DNA of 55,788 nt from Alphaproteobacteria bacterium. GTDB lineage: Bacteria > Pseudomonadota > Alphaproteobacteria > Sphingomonadales > Emcibacteraceae. Position 1 is the stretch's first letter. Every line of letters begins with the position of its first letter. The DNA lies in the NCBI GenBank assembly GCA_024280095.1, contig JAJRQU010000036.1, forward strand, positions 1 through 55,788, given 5' to 3'. Below are positions 7,820 through 16,632 of this stretch, piece after piece. The notes below the pieces were generated by a model. That model was not told the DNA's origin. It searched no databases and saw only the letters and a list, made by a program, of their open reading frames with translations. The position numbers and the translations under genes were made by a program.

Positions 7820-9134
7820 ATGTCATGAGCTTTCTGATAACATCAGGCGCAGCGCTGGGCTGATCCGATAACCGGTAACAACCCATCATATCGGCAATAA
7901 TTCTATCGGCATCATCTGACGTTCTGGCATGAACCATGGCCAAAGGCGTATTTCCATCCATATATTCGCCAATTCTGGCAACATCAGACAAGCCAACGGC
8001 CATATCAAGCACCTGCCCCGGCACAGACCGCCCGCCGCCCAGCTTGACGATAAGATTGCCAACGCCCCGCACATCAATGGCGGAAACATACCCCGCCTCC
8101 TGCGCAAATACGGGTTTTATCACCGGGGCCTTGGCGAGATATTGCTCTGGCCTGTCAATAAAATCATTCGGCCCGCCAAGCTCCGCCACCATTTTTGCAA
8201 AAATTTCCATAGCCTTGCCATTTGCCAGAACAGCTTCCAGTTTTTGAACGGCCTCTTCCCGGCTTGCGGCAATTCTGGTCAGAACAAGCATTTCAGACGT
8301 CAGTGCCATGACCACTTCATGCAGGCGCGCATCGCGCTTATTGCCGCTGAGGTAATCCAATGTTTCCCTGACCTCAAGCGCATTCCCTGCCGTACGCCCC
8401 AGCACTTCATCCATAGAGGTCAGAATGGCATGGGTCGGCACATCATTTTCATGGGCCGTCCGCATGATAGAAGTTGCCAGTTCCACGGCCTTTTCCATCG
8501 TCTCCATAAAGGCACCCGGCCCGACTTTAATATCCATCACCAAGGCATCCAGACCAGCCGATATTTTTTTGGAGAGGATGGAGGCCGTGATCAGCGCCGT
8601 TGACTCGACCGTCGCCGTCACATCACGGACGCTATAGATCACTTTATCTACCGGCGCCAATTCCGCCGTCTGGCCAATGATGGCGCAGCCGACTTTTTTG
8701 ACCACCTCAGCCAGTTTTTCAAGATCCGGCGCGGTATTATAGCCCGCAATGGCTTCCATTTTATCCAAGGTGCCGCCGGTATGGCCAAGACCCCGCCCAG
8801 AAATCATCGGGACAAAACCCCCGCAGGCGGCAATCATCGGCGCGAGCATAAGGCTGACTTTATCCCCGACCCCGCCGGTGGAATGTTTGTCAACCACTGG
8901 CCCGCCAAGGTCTTGCTGCGACCAGTCAAGCTTATGGCCACTGTTAATCATCGCGCGGGTTAAGGCGCTGACCTCGGCAATACTCATGGACTTGAAATAG
9001 ACAGCCATGGTGAAAGCAGAAATTTGCTCCCGGCTCACATCATGGCTTGAAATTCCCTCGATAAAGGTCAAAATTTCTGATTCTGATAATTCGCCGCCGT
9101 CTCGTTTTTTGCGGATGATTTCTTTTATTAACAT
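7818..9134 (-). CDS. deoA: Thymidine phosphorylase
   Basis: DeoA phosphorolyses thymidine and deoxyuridine to base and deoxyribose-1-phosphate. The 438 residues carry the phosphate-binding KHSTGGVGDK at 83-92 and the family signature SGRGLGHTGGTLDK at 112-125. Then come YSVRDVTATVES and the C-terminal barrel-sandwich domain (GYVSAIDVRGVGNLIVKLGGGR). A GGAGC site stands before ATG 9134. It is transcribed leftward, divergent from the rutR-like gene. Thymine and uracil produced here are possible ligands of that regulator and possible substrates for Upp next door. Confidence 0.97.
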   Translation of the reverse strand: MLIKEIIRKKRDGGELSESEILTFIEGISSHDVSREQISAFTMAVYFKSMSIAEVSALTRAMINSGHKLDWSQQDLGGPVVDKHSTGGVGDKVSLMLAPMIAACGGFVPMISGRGLGHTGGTLDKMEAIAGYNTAPDLEKLAEVVKKVGCAIIGQTAELAPVDKVIYSVRDVTATVESTALITASILSKKISAGLDALVMDIKVGPGAFMETMEKAVELATSIMRTAHENDVPTHAILTSMDEVLGRTAGNALEVRETLDYLSGNKRDARLHEVVMALTSEMLVLTRIAASREEAVQKLEAVLANGKAMEIFAKMVAELGGPNDFIDRPEQYLAKAPVIKPVFAQEAGYVSAIDVRGVGNLIVKLGGGRSVPGQVLDMAVGLSDVARIGEYMDGNTPLAMVHARTSDDADRIIADMMGCYRLSDQPSAAPDVIRKLMT

Positions 9135-9173
9135 GTTAGCTCCAGCCTGATTTTAGAAACAGAATAGACTATT

Positions 9174-9191
9174 TTTTATCGTTTGATAAAA
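9174..9191. promoter_or_regulatory. 18-bp palindrome in the deoA/rutR-like divergent promoter region
   Basis: TTTTATC (9174-9180) and GATAAAA (9185-9191) are complementary around GTTT, 40 bp upstream of the deoA ATG. The surrounding 9135-9323 region is very AT-rich and must hold both promoters. An operator for the adjacent TetR-family protein is plausible, but the motif does not match the known RutR consensus. Confidence 0.35.
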
Positions 9192-9323
9192 TATTTTTTA
9201 ATTTAATATAATTGAATTTGACTTTAGGTTATTGTGGGGTAACTTCATAAAAAAACAATAAAGCTGTTTAATAACTTAAAATATATTATTTCTGGTATTT
9301 ACGCTTAACAATAAAGAATATTC

Positions 9324-9938
9324 ATGCAGAAGAAAAGATCCCGAATTCAGATCATTAATCAGCAGAAATTGTTGGATGCCGCAACAAAAGTCTTTGCCAG
9401 CTATGGTTTCCGGGGCGCGACAATTGATCAGATCGCGGATATGGCCGGTATGTCGAAGCCCAATCTGCTCTATTACTTCAAAACCAAAAAAGAAATTTAT
9501 CTGGCTGTACTCGAGCAAACATTGAATAAATGGCTGCAGTCTCTTCAGGATTGGATGGTCACCGGCACCCCGGAAGAAACCATCATCAATTATATCAACA
9601 AGAAATTTGAATTCTCCCGAGATCATCCCGCAGGATCGCGGGTTTTTGCCAATGAAATCATGGAAGGCGCGCCGATTCTAAAAAACCTGCTCGGCGAAGA
9701 CCTGAAAAGACTGGTCGGTGAAAATACGCGGGTCATTAAAGGGTGGGTCACCGCAGGACAAATCAGGCCCATTGAGCCAATCCACCTCATGTTCATGATT
9801 TGGGCCGTGACGCAGCATTATGCGGATTTTTCTGCGCAGATTGAAACCTTAACCGGCAAAACATTGGACGATGAAGACTTTTACAAACAAGCTAAGAAAA
9901 CGGCCATACAAATAATTCTCGGCGGGATTTTAAAATAA
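9324..9938 (+). CDS. rutR: TetR-family regulator, RutR-like (pyrimidine-responsive)
   Basis: A 204-residue TetR regulator. The N-terminal helix-turn-helix region reads [20 protein letters not shown] then [20 protein letters not shown]. The whole C-terminal ligand domain tracks E. coli RutR, notably [33 protein letters not shown] and [19 protein letters not shown]. RutR binds uracil and thymine and controls pyrimidine use. Here it sits between deoA and upp instead of beside rut catabolic genes, which suggests it controls salvage. It is divergent from deoA and 32 bp upstream of upp, probably in one transcript. The start at 9324 gives a usual-length N-terminus. Confidence 0.85.
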   Translation: MQKKRSRIQIINQQKLLDAATKVFASYGFRGATIDQIADMAGMSKPNLLYYFKTKKEIYLAVLEQTLNKWLQSLQDWMVTGTPEETIINYINKKFEFSRDHPAGSRVFANEIMEGAPILKNLLGEDLKRLVGENTRVIKGWVTAGQIRPIEPIHLMFMIWAVTQHYADFSAQIETLTGKTLDDEDFYKQAKKTAIQIILGGILK

Positions 9939-9970
9939 ATAATAGGCCAAGAATAATAAGAAAGAATAAT

Positions 9971-10612
9971 ATGCCTGAGACCATTGACGGGGTTACCCTT
10001 ATAGATCATCCTTTGATCAAACATAAATTGACCATCATGCGTAAAAAAGAGACCCCGTCGTCAATTTTTCGCAACCTCCTTAGGGAAATCAGCCTTTTAA
10101 TGGGCTATGAGGTCACCCGCGACCTGCCCCTTCAAAATATTGAGATTGAAACCCCTATGGCCACCATGTCTGCGCCAAAGCTTGTGGGCCGCAAAATGTG
10201 CATCTTCTCTATCTTGAGAGCCGGCGAGGGATTGGCGCAGGGGTTGTTAGACCTGATCCCATCAGCACGCGTTGGGCATGTAGGGCTATACCGTGATCCT
10301 AAAAATCTTCAGGCCGTTGAATATTATTTCAAGGCACCCCCGCATTTAAGCGAGCGTTTTTGTCTGGTGGTTGATCCCATGCTGGCCACGGGAAATTCTG
10401 CTATTGCGGCACTGGATAGAATAAAAAAAGCCGGGGCAACAAATATTACCTTCCTGTGTCTGCTTGCCGTACCGGAAGGGCTAAAGGCCATGAAAAAGGC
10501 CCATCCCGATGTACATATTTATACCACAGCCATTGATGAAAAGCTGAACGAGAAAAGCTATATCATTCCCGGTCTCGGGGATGCCGGCGACCGCATTTTC
10601 GGCACCATTTAA
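9971..10612 (+). CDS. upp: Uracil phosphoribosyltransferase
   Basis: Upp converts uracil and PRPP to UMP. Seen: [16 protein letters not shown] (82-97), the PRPP loop [13 protein letters not shown] (132-144), and the C-terminal uracil-recognition segment [16 protein letters not shown] (197-212). The length of 213 is normal for the family. It follows the rutR-like gene by 32 bp and converges on rarA with only 12 bp between stops. A short AAAGC/GCTTT inverted repeat (10611-10626) spans that gap and may be a weak terminator. Confidence 0.97.
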   Translation: MPETIDGVTLIDHPLIKHKLTIMRKKETPSSIFRNLLREISLLMGYEVTRDLPLQNIEIETPMATMSAPKLVGRKMCIFSILRAGEGLAQGLLDLIPSARVGHVGLYRDPKNLQAVEYYFKAPPHLSERFCLVVDPMLATGNSAIAALDRIKKAGATNITFLCLLAVPEGLKAMKKAHPDVHIYTTAIDEKLNEKSYIIPGLGDAGDRIFGTI

Positions 10613-10624
10613 AGCCTGATAGCT

Positions 10625-11935
10625 TTACGTTTTACCTTTTAACTCTGTGCGCAGCTTTTGCCAATAATCCAGACGTTTTTTTATTTCGCGCTCATAGCCG
10701 CGCTCTTTCGGGCTATAAAATTCTTTGCGCGGCAGGTCATCAGGGAAATAATTTTGACCTGAAAACCCGTGCTGCGTGTCATGGTCATAGGCATAATTCT
10801 TGCCGTAGCCAAGATTCTTCATCATTTTGGTCGGCGCATTGAGGATATGCAGGGGCGGACTGAGCGAGCCGGTCTCCTTCGCGCTTTTGGTTGCCGCCTT
10901 GAAAGCCACATAGGCCGCATTGGATTTGGGGGCACTGCCGAGGTAAATCACCGCCTGCGCCACATGAAGGTCTCCCTCGGGCGAGCCCAGAAATTCGTAC
11001 GCCTCCTTCGCCGCCAGGACTTGCACCAAGGCATTAGGGTCGGCAAGGCCGATGTCTTCTGCGGCAAAACGCACGAGCCGCCGCAGCAGGTAAAGCGGAC
11101 TTTCCCCGCCCGCCAGCATGCGCGCCATCCAATAAAGGGCCGCGTCCGTGTCGGATCCACGCAAGGATTTATGCAAGGCGGAAATCAGGTTATAATGACC
11201 TTCCTTATCCTTGTCATAAACCGGCGCGCGTTTTTGCAGAACTTTTAGCAATCCTGCGGCATCTAATATTTCCTCAAACTCAAGGCCGAGCAAAATATCT
11301 GCAAGATTCAAGAGATAACGCCCATCCCCATCGGCCATACTATGGAGCATGACCCGGGCCTCTGCCGTCACAGGGAGTTTTTTATCCACCACCCGTTCCG
11401 CACGGCATAATAATTCCTCCAGCGAAATATCATCCAGACGATTAAGCGTCAGAACCTGCATCCGCGACAACAGAGCCGCATTCAGTTCGAAAGACGGATT
11501 TTCTGTGGTCGCCCCCACAAGGATGATGGTACCATCCTCCACATAGGGCAGGAAACCATCCTGCTGGGCGCGATTGAAACGATGAATTTCATCGACAAAC
11601 AACAATGTTCCCTTGCCGGCCTTGCGCCGGCCTGCTGCCGCCTCAAAACATTTGCGCAAATCCGCAACGCCTGAGAAAACCGCTGAAATCTGCTCAAAAT
11701 AAAGATCGGTTTTTTCGGCCAGAAGCCGCGCTATGGTGGTTTTACCCGTCCCCGGCGGCCCCCAAAAAACCAATGAGGTTAAGCGCCGCGCATCCAGCAT
11801 CCGGCCTAGCGGGCCGCCGGACGCGATCAAATGATCCTGCCCCACCACCTCTTCCATGGTTTGTGGGCGCAGCTTATCGGCCAAGGGGCGCGGGGCATCC
11901 TGTTCCAGTCCCGCCGATGTGAAAAGATCACTCAT
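10625..11935 (-). CDS. rarA: Replication-associated recombination protein RarA (MgsA/WHIP family)
   Basis: An AAA+ ATPase of the clamp-loader/RuvB group that acts at stalled replication forks. Walker A GPPGTGKT is at 59-66, Walker B LLFVDE at 111-116 followed by IHRFNRAQQD, sensor 1 GATTENPSFE at 141-150, and the C-terminal tetramerization part contains HILNAPTKMMKNLGYGKNYAYDHD. The 436-residue length is standard. It lies 36 bp downstream of the DegP-like gene in the same direction, a pairing common in alphaproteobacteria. Confidence 0.95.
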   Translation of the reverse strand: MSDLFTSAGLEQDAPRPLADKLRPQTMEEVVGQDHLIASGGPLGRMLDARRLTSLVFWGPPGTGKTTIARLLAEKTDLYFEQISAVFSGVADLRKCFEAAAGRRKAGKGTLLFVDEIHRFNRAQQDGFLPYVEDGTIILVGATTENPSFELNAALLSRMQVLTLNRLDDISLEELLCRAERVVDKKLPVTAEARVMLHSMADGDGRYLLNLADILLGLEFEEILDAAGLLKVLQKRAPVYDKDKEGHYNLISALHKSLRGSDTDAALYWMARMLAGGESPLYLLRRLVRFAAEDIGLADPNALVQVLAAKEAYEFLGSPEGDLHVAQAVIYLGSAPKSNAAYVAFKAATKSAKETGSLSPPLHILNAPTKMMKNLGYGKNYAYDHDTQHGFSGQNYFPDDLPRKEFYSPKERGYEREIKKRLDYWQKLRTELKGKT

Positions 11936-11971
11936 ATGAAACGATCCCCTTTACCGGAAATATGGTGCATT

Positions 11972-13408
11972 TTAAGTGCAATAAGATCTTCCTTCCGCGC
12001 GAATAACACAGTCTTTTATTTTTCCCGCGCGGCTGATCGTAAAATCTATATTCACGGGATCATCACGCAAGGAATCTCTTATATCTTCAAGTGTTTTAAC
12101 TTTCCTGCCGTTGACTGATTTAAAAATATCGCCCTTTTGAACGCCTGTCATGCGCGTGACACGGCGGGGGGCAGCCAGAACAATCACGCCTTTGTCATAA
12201 GCATCCACCCCTATTTCCTCGGCATAGGCCGGCGACAAATTCGCAAGTGTCGTACCGGCAAATAGATGATCACCTTTTAAGGTTGTTATATTTCGCGGCG
12301 GGTCTTCGGGGGCAGGGATAAGCGGCACATGCAAAATCCGGCGTTTTTCGCCGCGAATTATCTCCAGGGGAATTGTCCCGCCAACGGCCTCCAAACCGGT
12401 ATAATAACGCAGGGCCTCCGGGCTGGAAACTTCCTTGCCATCAATGGTCAAAATCACATCGCCTTGCACGAGCCCGGCCTTATCCGCCGGGCCGCCCGGA
12501 TAGATATCATTAACCAAAACACCGCCCGGACGATCAAAACCCAGGCTTTCGGCAATCTCAGAGGTCACCACCTGCCCGCCGCCGCCAAACCATGGACGCA
12601 CCAACCTGCCGCCAGACAGCGCCGAAGACACCACATATTTGACCATATTGGCCGGTATGGCAAAGCCGATGCCGTTAGAGCCACCAGAGCGCGAGAATAT
12701 GGCCGTATTGATGCCAATAAGACCTCCATCCATGCCAATCAAGGCCCCGCCGCTGTTGCCCGGATTAACCGCTGCATCTGTTTGGATGAAAAATTGATAA
12801 TCCTGACCGCTAACCTGCGTTCGGGCCAGGGCGGATACGATGCCGCTGGTCACCGTCTGGCCAACGCCAAAAGGATTGCCAATAGCCAACACAAGGTCGC
12901 CGACCTCAATAGAATCAGAATCGGAGAATGTCAGTGCCGACAGCTTTTCATCCCCCGTATCAATACGCAGAACCGCCAAATCAGTTTTCTCATCATTCAG
13001 GATAACTTCCGCATCAAATTCACGGCGATCTGACAAGGCGACCGTAATTTTATCGGCCCCCGCCACAACATGATGATTGGTGACGATAACCCCGTCCGCA
13101 CCGACAATAACGCCGGATCCCAAAGATCGTTCAATACGCGCGCGCGAGGTGCCGCCAAAACGATCCCCAAAGAACCGCTGAAAGAAGGGGTCATTGGCAA
13201 AGGGTGAAAAACTGCGGGTTTTCACCACCCGCTTGGTATAGATATTGACCACGGCGGGGGCGGCCTGCTTTACCACTGGCGCGTATGACAATTGCACCTC
13301 GACTTTGGATGAGGGTATTTTTCTATCTGCTGCCTGCAATGCTGTCATACGAAGGGGTAATAAGACCAGCATAATTGAGAGCAGTAGAAAAAAGCGGGGC
13401 AATGTCAT
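11972..13408 (-). CDS. Periplasmic serine protease, DegP/HtrA (Do) family
   Basis: A secreted quality-control protease of 478 residues. It starts with a signal peptide (hydrophobic 5-26). The trypsin-like domain has the triad H113 in TNHHVV, D143 in KTDLAV and S219 in NPGNSGG. Two PDZ domains follow (about 275-360 and 385-470; GGVLVNDIYPGGPADKAGL marks the first). It would degrade or hold misfolded envelope proteins. It is co-directional with rarA. DegP, DegQ and MucD-type enzymes cannot be told apart from this alone, so no symbol is given. Confidence 0.93.
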   Translation of the reverse strand: MTLPRFFLLLSIMLVLLPLRMTALQAADRKIPSSKVEVQLSYAPVVKQAAPAVVNIYTKRVVKTRSFSPFANDPFFQRFFGDRFGGTSRARIERSLGSGVIVGADGVIVTNHHVVAGADKITVALSDRREFDAEVILNDEKTDLAVLRIDTGDEKLSALTFSDSDSIEVGDLVLAIGNPFGVGQTVTSGIVSALARTQVSGQDYQFFIQTDAAVNPGNSGGALIGMDGGLIGINTAIFSRSGGSNGIGFAIPANMVKYVVSSALSGGRLVRPWFGGGGQVVTSEIAESLGFDRPGGVLVNDIYPGGPADKAGLVQGDVILTIDGKEVSSPEALRYYTGLEAVGGTIPLEIIRGEKRRILHVPLIPAPEDPPRNITTLKGDHLFAGTTLANLSPAYAEEIGVDAYDKGVIVLAAPRRVTRMTGVQKGDIFKSVNGRKVKTLEDIRDSLRDDPVNIDFTISRAGKIKDCVIRAEGRSYCT

Positions 13409-13498
13409 ATATTTATCCAGTCGGTTGTTTCTTTACCTAGGGTCAGAACTCCTTAATATAGGTTGCTTTATAGAATATTGAAGATAAATGGCACCATT

Positions 13499-13867
13499 AT
13501 GATAAAAAAGAATCTCACGCCCAGTCTAATGCTGGCTATAATACTGGTCTTACCCGGCTGCGATGCGCTATCTATAAAATCCGCCAACCTTCAAACCTGC
13601 GAAGAAATAGCCAAAGGTCGCCTGAAATATCCTTCAAGCTTTGATAAAACCTCTGCCGAAGAATATAATCACGAGGGGGGTCACAAGGGCGTCAATATTG
13701 CCTTTACAGCCTGGAATGGTTTTAAAGTCCCTATTCCTTATAAGATAACTTGTGTTTTCAAGTCTGTTGAGCAGGGGCATACCCCGCTTCTCATTTCTAT
13801 AACATGGAATGGCCGTCATATTCGCGCCCATGAACTGGATGATATTCGCGAAAAACTTAAAGAGTAA
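13499..13867 (+). CDS. Small putative lipoprotein of unknown function
   Basis: A 122-residue protein beginning MIKKNLTPSLMLAIILVLPG followed by Cys. This is a lipoprotein signal with the lipid-accepting Cys at 21; proline at -2 is unusual but tolerated. The mature part includes LQTCEEIAKGRLKYPSSFDK, then a predicted beta-rich region with two more Cys-containing segments (ITCVFKSVEQ). I do not recognise a family. The frame is open from TTG 13463, but the ATG at 13499 puts the signal peptide at the N-terminus. It is divergent from the protease gene and ends before a strong hairpin. Confidence 0.65.
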   Translation: MIKKNLTPSLMLAIILVLPGCDALSIKSANLQTCEEIAKGRLKYPSSFDKTSAEEYNHEGGHKGVNIAFTAWNGFKVPIPYKITCVFKSVEQGHTPLLISITWNGRHIRAHELDDIREKLKE

Positions 13868-13876
13868 ACCAAAGAA

Positions 13877-13908
13877 AAACCCAGATCCGAACAAACAAAT
13901 CTGGGTTT
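13877..13908. terminator. Hairpin between the lipoprotein gene and atpF
   Basis: AAACCCAGAT (13877-13886) pairs perfectly with ATCTGGGTTT (13899-13908) across a 12-base loop. It follows the lipoprotein stop by 9 bp and lies 38 bp beyond the atpF stop on the other strand, so it can serve both convergent genes. Confidence 0.75.
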
Positions 13909-13946
13909 CAAAATTTACTTCTAGCTGTATAAAGAAATGTAAAAAA

Positions 13947-14501
13947 TCAATGTAGCTTTTCAGTGCTTGATTTAATCAAGGCATCATGATCGGCCTTCTT
14001 CATGTTTTCAGAAATCAGCTCGCGCGCGGCGGCGGTCGCGGCCTGTACGGCCACTTGCCGAATTTCTTTAAGGGCGGTGGCTTCGGCCTGCTCAATTTTT
14101 TGCTCGGCGATTTTTGTGCGGCGCTCAATCATCTCTTTAACGTGAAGCTTGGCTTCTCCTGCCAGAAGTTTTGCCTCAGCCTCGGCATTCGCAATCATTT
14201 TCGCAGCATTTTTTTCTGCATCACGCTGATCACGCTGATATTTTGCCAAAAGCGCGGACGCCTCTTCCCGCAAAGTTTGCGCATTATCTAACTGTTCCGC
14301 AATCACTTTTACTTTTTCATCAAGCATTTTGCCAAGCATGGCTGGAATTTTCTTCCAGACCATCAAAAGGAAAAAAGTTATAATCGCCAAAGCAACCCAG
14401 ACAGCCGGATCCTGATACCAATGGACATTCAAATTCGCTGTTTCAACAACAGCGGCAACCACATCCGTATCAATGTTGAGATTTTGATCAACCATTGGCA
14501 T
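13947..14501 (-). CDS. atpF: F0F1 ATP synthase subunit b
   Basis: A peripheral-stalk subunit that joins the membrane F0 sector to F1. One transmembrane helix occupies about 33-50 (WVALAIITFFLLMVW). The rest is a long charged helix, Ala/Glu/Lys-rich, typical of the dimeric coiled coil. The length of 184 fits the alphaproteobacterial b subunit, which pairs with the b' subunit encoded just upstream. The two genes overlap by 14 bp, pointing to translational coupling. It is the last gene of the F0 operon and ends near the 13877-13908 hairpin. Confidence 0.93.
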   Translation of the reverse strand: MPMVDQNLNIDTDVVAAVVETANLNVHWYQDPAVWVALAIITFFLLMVWKKIPAMLGKMLDEKVKVIAEQLDNAQTLREEASALLAKYQRDQRDAEKNAAKMIANAEAEAKLLAGEAKLHVKEMIERRTKIAEQKIEQAEATALKEIRQVAVQAATAAARELISENMKKADHDALIKSSTEKLH

Positions 14502-14994
14502 TATCCTTCACCGCCTCAAATTTCGCGCTGACTCTCTCTGCAACAATCTTTTTATCAAGATCAAGGCCGGATACAGACTGGATGATTTCCTTGCAAATAT
14601 CAGCCGACATTACCCGAATTTCATCGAGTGCTTTATCTTTCGCCGCAGAAATTTTCACTTCCGCAGCCGCAAGCTCCGTGCCTAACTTTTCGGTTAATTG
14701 AGCATATTCTGCTTCAACGTCTGACTTAATGGCTTCACGTTTAGCCGTAATCGTTGAAGTTGCCTTGATACGGGCTTCTTCCAAAGCCTTCTCATGAGAA
14801 ACTCTTGCGGCTTCAGCCTCTGCTTGCAAACTCGAGGCTTCCTCCAGATCCGAGGAAATTCGGGCCTGACGTCGCTCCAGAACCTGCGTGATCTTCGGCG
14901 CAGCACTATGGGCTATGAACAGATAAATCAGTCCAAAGATCACAAACAACCAGAAAATCTGGGGCAGAAAAACTGCGGGATCCAATTGTGGCAT
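14488..14994 (-). CDS. F0F1 ATP synthase subunit b' (AtpF2/AtpG type)
   Basis: A second, diverged stalk subunit. It begins MPQLDPAVFLPQIFWLFVIF, with the transmembrane helix starting near residue 9, followed by the conserved hinge HSAAPKITQVLERRQARI and a long coiled coil. Having both b and b' is characteristic of alphaproteobacteria, cyanobacteria and plastids, where they form a heterodimeric stalk. It is encoded upstream of and overlapping subunit b, 66 bp after atpE. Symbols vary in use (atpG, atpF2, atpX), so none is given. Confidence 0.92.
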   Translation of the reverse strand: MPQLDPAVFLPQIFWLFVIFGLIYLFIAHSAAPKITQVLERRQARISSDLEEASSLQAEAEAARVSHEKALEEARIKATSTITAKREAIKSDVEAEYAQLTEKLGTELAAAEVKISAAKDKALDEIRVMSADICKEIIQSVSGLDLDKKIVAERVSAKFEAVKDNANG

Positions 14995-15007
14995 TATCTT
15001 CTCTCCT

Positions 15008-15028
15008 TGATCCTGAAATTGCGGATCA
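15008..15028. promoter_or_regulatory. Small hairpin between atpE and the b' gene
   Basis: TGATCC (15008-15013) and GGATCA (15023-15028) are complementary around a 9-base loop, immediately before the b' ribosome-binding region. It could stabilise the atpE end of the transcript or lower b' expression relative to the many-copy c subunit. The stem is short. Confidence 0.3.
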
Positions 15029-15060
15029 GGCCTATATAATCAAAAAGTTTACTTAGAAAC

Positions 15061-15285
15061 TTAAGTGAACAGGATGATGAAGGCAATAACCAGACCAAAC
15101 AGACCGGTTGCTTCGGCAAGGGCAAAACCAAGCATGGCATTTCCGAAGAACTGAGGGGCCGCCGCAGGATTACGGATCGCCGCTGAAACATAACTTCCAA
15201 AGATATTACCAATGCCAATACCCGCCCCGATTAGAGCCGTACAAGCGATACCCGCACCGATCATTTTTGCAGCTTCTACTTCCAT
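15061..15285 (-). CDS. atpE: F0F1 ATP synthase subunit c
   Basis: The proton-translocating ring subunit, 74 residues in two membrane helices. The first helix is glycine-rich (GAGIACTALIGAGIGIGNIFG), the polar loop is AIRNPAA, and the second helix contains ALAEATGLFGLVIAF with the ion-binding Glu. The size and Glu carboxylate match alphaproteobacterial and mitochondrial c subunits. It lies between atpB and the b' gene; intergenic gaps are 62 bp upstream and 66 bp downstream. Confidence 0.97.
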   Translation of the reverse strand: MEVEAAKMIGAGIACTALIGAGIGIGNIFGSYVSAAIRNPAAAPQFFGNAMLGFALAEATGLFGLVIAFIILFT

Positions 15286-15347
15286 TTTATATTCCTTCTT
15301 ATTTTAAAAAATTAAACACTAAAAAACTACTATTGCCCACAAATACT

Positions 15348-16073
15348 TTAATGTAAATGTAAGGCATCATTCAAATACATACAGGTCAGAATGGCAAACA
15401 CATAGGCCTGCAAACAGGCCACAAGCAATTCCAATCCGGTCAGCGCCACGATAAAGGCAAAGGGCACAACCCCAAGCGCACCAAGCGCCACCACAAAACC
15501 ACCAAATACTTTCAACATGGTATGCCCAGCCACCATATTGGCAAACAACCGCACAGACAAACTAATCGGGCGGGACAAATAAGACACCAATTCAATGACA
15601 ACCAAAAGCGGCATCAACGCGAGCGGCGCCCCTGTCGGCACAAAGAGTTTAAAAAATTTAAAGCCATGCTTGGCCAATCCTATCATCGTGACCCCGATGA
15701 ATACAAAAGATGCCATGGCAAATGTCACCGCAATATGACTGGTAAAGGTAAACCCAAAATAAGGCGTCATACCGATCAAATTGGCAAATAGGATGAACAT
15801 GAACAGGGTGAAGATAAACGGAAAATATTTCCGGGCATCCCGGCCAGCTGTATCATGAAGCATATTGGCGATAAATTCATAGCACATTTCCACGCTGAGC
15901 TGCCAACGCCCCGGCACCAAGGCCCCTTTGCGCATACCTACAATCATAAAGAACATGATGGCGGCGACAGTTATGGCCATGAAGAGGGCTGAATTTGTGA
16001 ACGAAATATCATACCCGGCCACTTGCAGCGGGATGAGCGTTTTTATTTCAAATTGCGCGAGCGGACTAGCCAC
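15348..16073 (-). CDS. atpB: F0F1 ATP synthase subunit a
   Basis: The stator half-channel subunit, 241 residues with five or six membrane helices. The essential Arg is in LSVRLFANMVAGH, and the C-terminal helix contains LQAYVFAILTCMYLNDA with the partner Gln. The GMTPYFGFTFTSH segment is also typical. Its start overlaps the end of atpI by 8 bp. The gene order atpI-atpB-atpE-b'-b without F1 genes is the usual alphaproteobacterial F0 operon. Confidence 0.97.
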   Translation of the reverse strand: MASPLAQFEIKTLIPLQVAGYDISFTNSALFMAITVAAIMFFMIVGMRKGALVPGRWQLSVEMCYEFIANMLHDTAGRDARKYFPFIFTLFMFILFANLIGMTPYFGFTFTSHIAVTFAMASFVFIGVTMIGLAKHGFKFFKLFVPTGAPLALMPLLVVIELVSYLSRPISLSVRLFANMVAGHTMLKVFGGFVVALGALGVVPFAFIVALTGLELLVACLQAYVFAILTCMYLNDALHLH

Positions 16074-16440
16074 TATGTTTTCCTTCGTTACTGTTAGCCT
16101 TTATATCGGCTTCTTCCCGTTGACGTGCTGCGGCAGCTTCCATCTGTTTCGCCGCACGCATCACATTAAAAATCCCGGCCCCAAGGCCAAGAAAAATAAA
16201 CACTATAAGCATCAATGGTTTCGTTCCCAGAGCCTTATCCAGAAACCAGCCGATTATCATCCCGACAATCAACCCCGACACCAATTCCGCCACAAGTCGC
16301 ATCGCCATACCATAAGCGTGCGATTCGTTAATCGCACTCTCAGCCTTTGGCGCATTTTCCTTTTGAGCGGCCTTAACCCGCGCCCCTAATTCCTCAAGGG
16401 CAGTCTCTTTCTTCGAAGATGGTTTGTTATCTTCCTTCAA
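16066..16440 (-). CDS. atpI: AtpI-like ATP synthase accessory membrane protein
   Basis: A small protein with a charged N-terminus and two membrane helices (SGLIVGMIIGWFLDKALG and LMLIVFIFLGLGAGIFNVM), then a basic/acidic tail, as in AtpI/AtpZ-type proteins that help assemble the c-ring or handle Mg2+. The frame is open to 16521 with an ATG at 16503. However, TTG at 16440 has AAGGGA five bases upstream and gives a family-like N-terminus (KEDNKPSS), so I choose it (124 residues). It is the first gene of the F0 operon. Confidence 0.82.
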   Translation of the reverse strand: MKEDNKPSSKKETALEELGARVKAAQKENAPKAESAINESHAYGMAMRLVAELVSGLIVGMIIGWFLDKALGTKPLMLIVFIFLGLGAGIFNVMRAAKQMEAAAARQREEADIKANSNEGKHSG

Positions 16441-16550
16441 AGCGATCCCTTGATGTGATACCCGAATAACTTGATACCCGAAAATTTGCCTATAAAATTT
16501 CATGCAACATAGTTTCTGCACAATTGCCTGTCAAGAGCCAAAAACACTAT

Positions 16551-16562
16551 CGTAACGTTACG
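16551..16562. promoter_or_regulatory. Perfect 12-bp palindrome upstream of the F0 operon
   Basis: CGTAACGTTACG lies 110 bp upstream of the chosen atpI start and 70 bp beyond the smc stop. It could be an operator for the ATP synthase operon; short palindromes also occur by chance. Confidence 0.25.
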
Positions 16563-16632
16563 TCCCCTGCCCCCGCATTCAAAGGGTTTTGCGGCAAAAA
16601 AAAGGCCGGATGATTGTTGAGGTTTCTTGCGA

